Positions 4,843 through 5,221 of a stretch of DNA of 5,221 bases are shown one piece after another. The notes under the pieces are model-generated. The model did no database searches and had not been told where the DNA came from. It saw only the letters and a list, made by a program, of their open reading frames with translations. The position numbers were made by a program, and so were the translations under genes. Each line of letters begins with the position of its first letter. Within the stretch, counting starts at the first letter, position 1. Origin of the DNA: Actinomycetes bacterium (GTDB taxonomy: Bacteria; Actinomycetota; Acidimicrobiia; Acidimicrobiales; Acidimicrobiaceae); assembly GCA_021819725.1 (NCBI GenBank), contig JAKAQR010000101.1, forward strand, positions 1-5,221. Reading direction: 5' to 3'.

Positions 4843-5221
4843 ACAGGTGATACCGTCTGGTCGTCGACGACGCCGTGTGGCATCGCGAGATGACCGGTGT
4901 GGCGCAGACGCGATCGTGAGGAGTTGGATAACCTCATAGGAAAGCGGGTGTCGTGTGCTTCGGGAGATGTCTGATCTGCTTGAGAAGAGGTTCTTCGTGT
5001 CTCGAGTTCGGCACTTCATCGAACTCGTCCACCGCTGTTGAGGTCGCACTGCCTTGGTGCCCGGCGCTGATCGAGTTGTCCGGTTTTGGCTCCCACCGGT
5101 CGATCACCCATCATAGCGTCCAGCTCCTTGGGACTGAGATGTACGTTCACGTGTTCAGCTTCACCTGTGGTGCTGTCGTTCGTGTGAGCGGGCTCTGAGC
5201 CAGCATCGGGTGGTGTGCAGA
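4843..5221. other. Stretch without a recognisable gene
   Basis: No open frame on either strand in these 379 bases gives convincing protein sequence. A plus-strand frame, 4955-5041, reads plausibly at its end (MSDLLEKRFFVSRVRHFIEL) but is only 29 codons from GTG, with a stop upstream at 4937. A minus-strand ATG at 5114 has AAGGAG 9 nt upstream but gives only 32 residues. A 12-bp palindrome GTCGTCGACGAC lies at 4860-4871, soon after the regulator stop; it has no loop and no T-run, so I do not call a terminator. The promoter of a gene beyond the right edge may lie here. Confidence 0.6.

Noticed and set aside
4860..4871. 12-bp palindrome GTCGTCGACGAC as terminator or operator after the regulator
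   Set aside because: It has no loop and no T-run, and such GTC/GAC strings are common by chance in GC-rich DNA.
4495..5049. Minus-strand ORF of 184 codons overlapping the response regulator
   Set aside because: Most of it is antisense to the clear response regulator, and the remainder is Arg/Ser-rich without motifs.

Overview
The window looks like a chromosomal segment of a moderately GC-rich actinobacterium. The response regulator at the right is strikingly like the mycobacterial dormancy regulator DevR/DosR, it sits next to a universal stress protein gene, and a DosR-box-like palindrome lies upstream of that pair. Codon use and the style of the IS200/IS605 remnant would suit an Acidimicrobiia-type organism, but that lineage is an inference I cannot test here.

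Layout, left to right. (1) 1-980, minus strand: the first 326 codons of a secreted lipoprotein with repeated Asp-box (BNR) motifs; its 3' end lies off the left edge. (2) About 1040-1850: a dead IS200/IS605 element of the divergent (IS605-like) type. The 3' half of tnpB runs leftward and the 3' part of tnpA runs rightward. Their 5' halves are both missing, with the junction near 1545-1555, and tnpB also carries an in-frame TGA inside its zinc ribbon. Hairpins remain near both outer sides. (3) 1909-3216, minus strand: a complete 12-helix major facilitator (MFS) transporter. (4) 3217-3706: a non-coding divergent control region of about 490 bp. It holds a perfect 12-bp hairpin (3367-3397) and a 22-bp near-perfect palindrome (3508-3529) whose core GGGACCTTGGTCCC resembles the DosR operator. 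(5) 3707-4842, plus strand: a probable two-gene operon of a UspA-type ATP-binding universal stress protein and a DevR/DosR-like NarL-family response regulator. (6) 4843-5221: no recognisable gene.

How the parts may work together: the regulator (4189-4842) retains the phosphoacceptor Asp, the switch residues and the DNA-contact residues known from DevR. The palindrome upstream of usp is where such a regulator would bind to drive usp and its own gene, and possibly the divergent transporter. In mycobacteria the DosR regulon is rich in universal stress proteins, so this would be a compact hypoxia/dormancy-type module. No cognate sensor kinase is present in the window.
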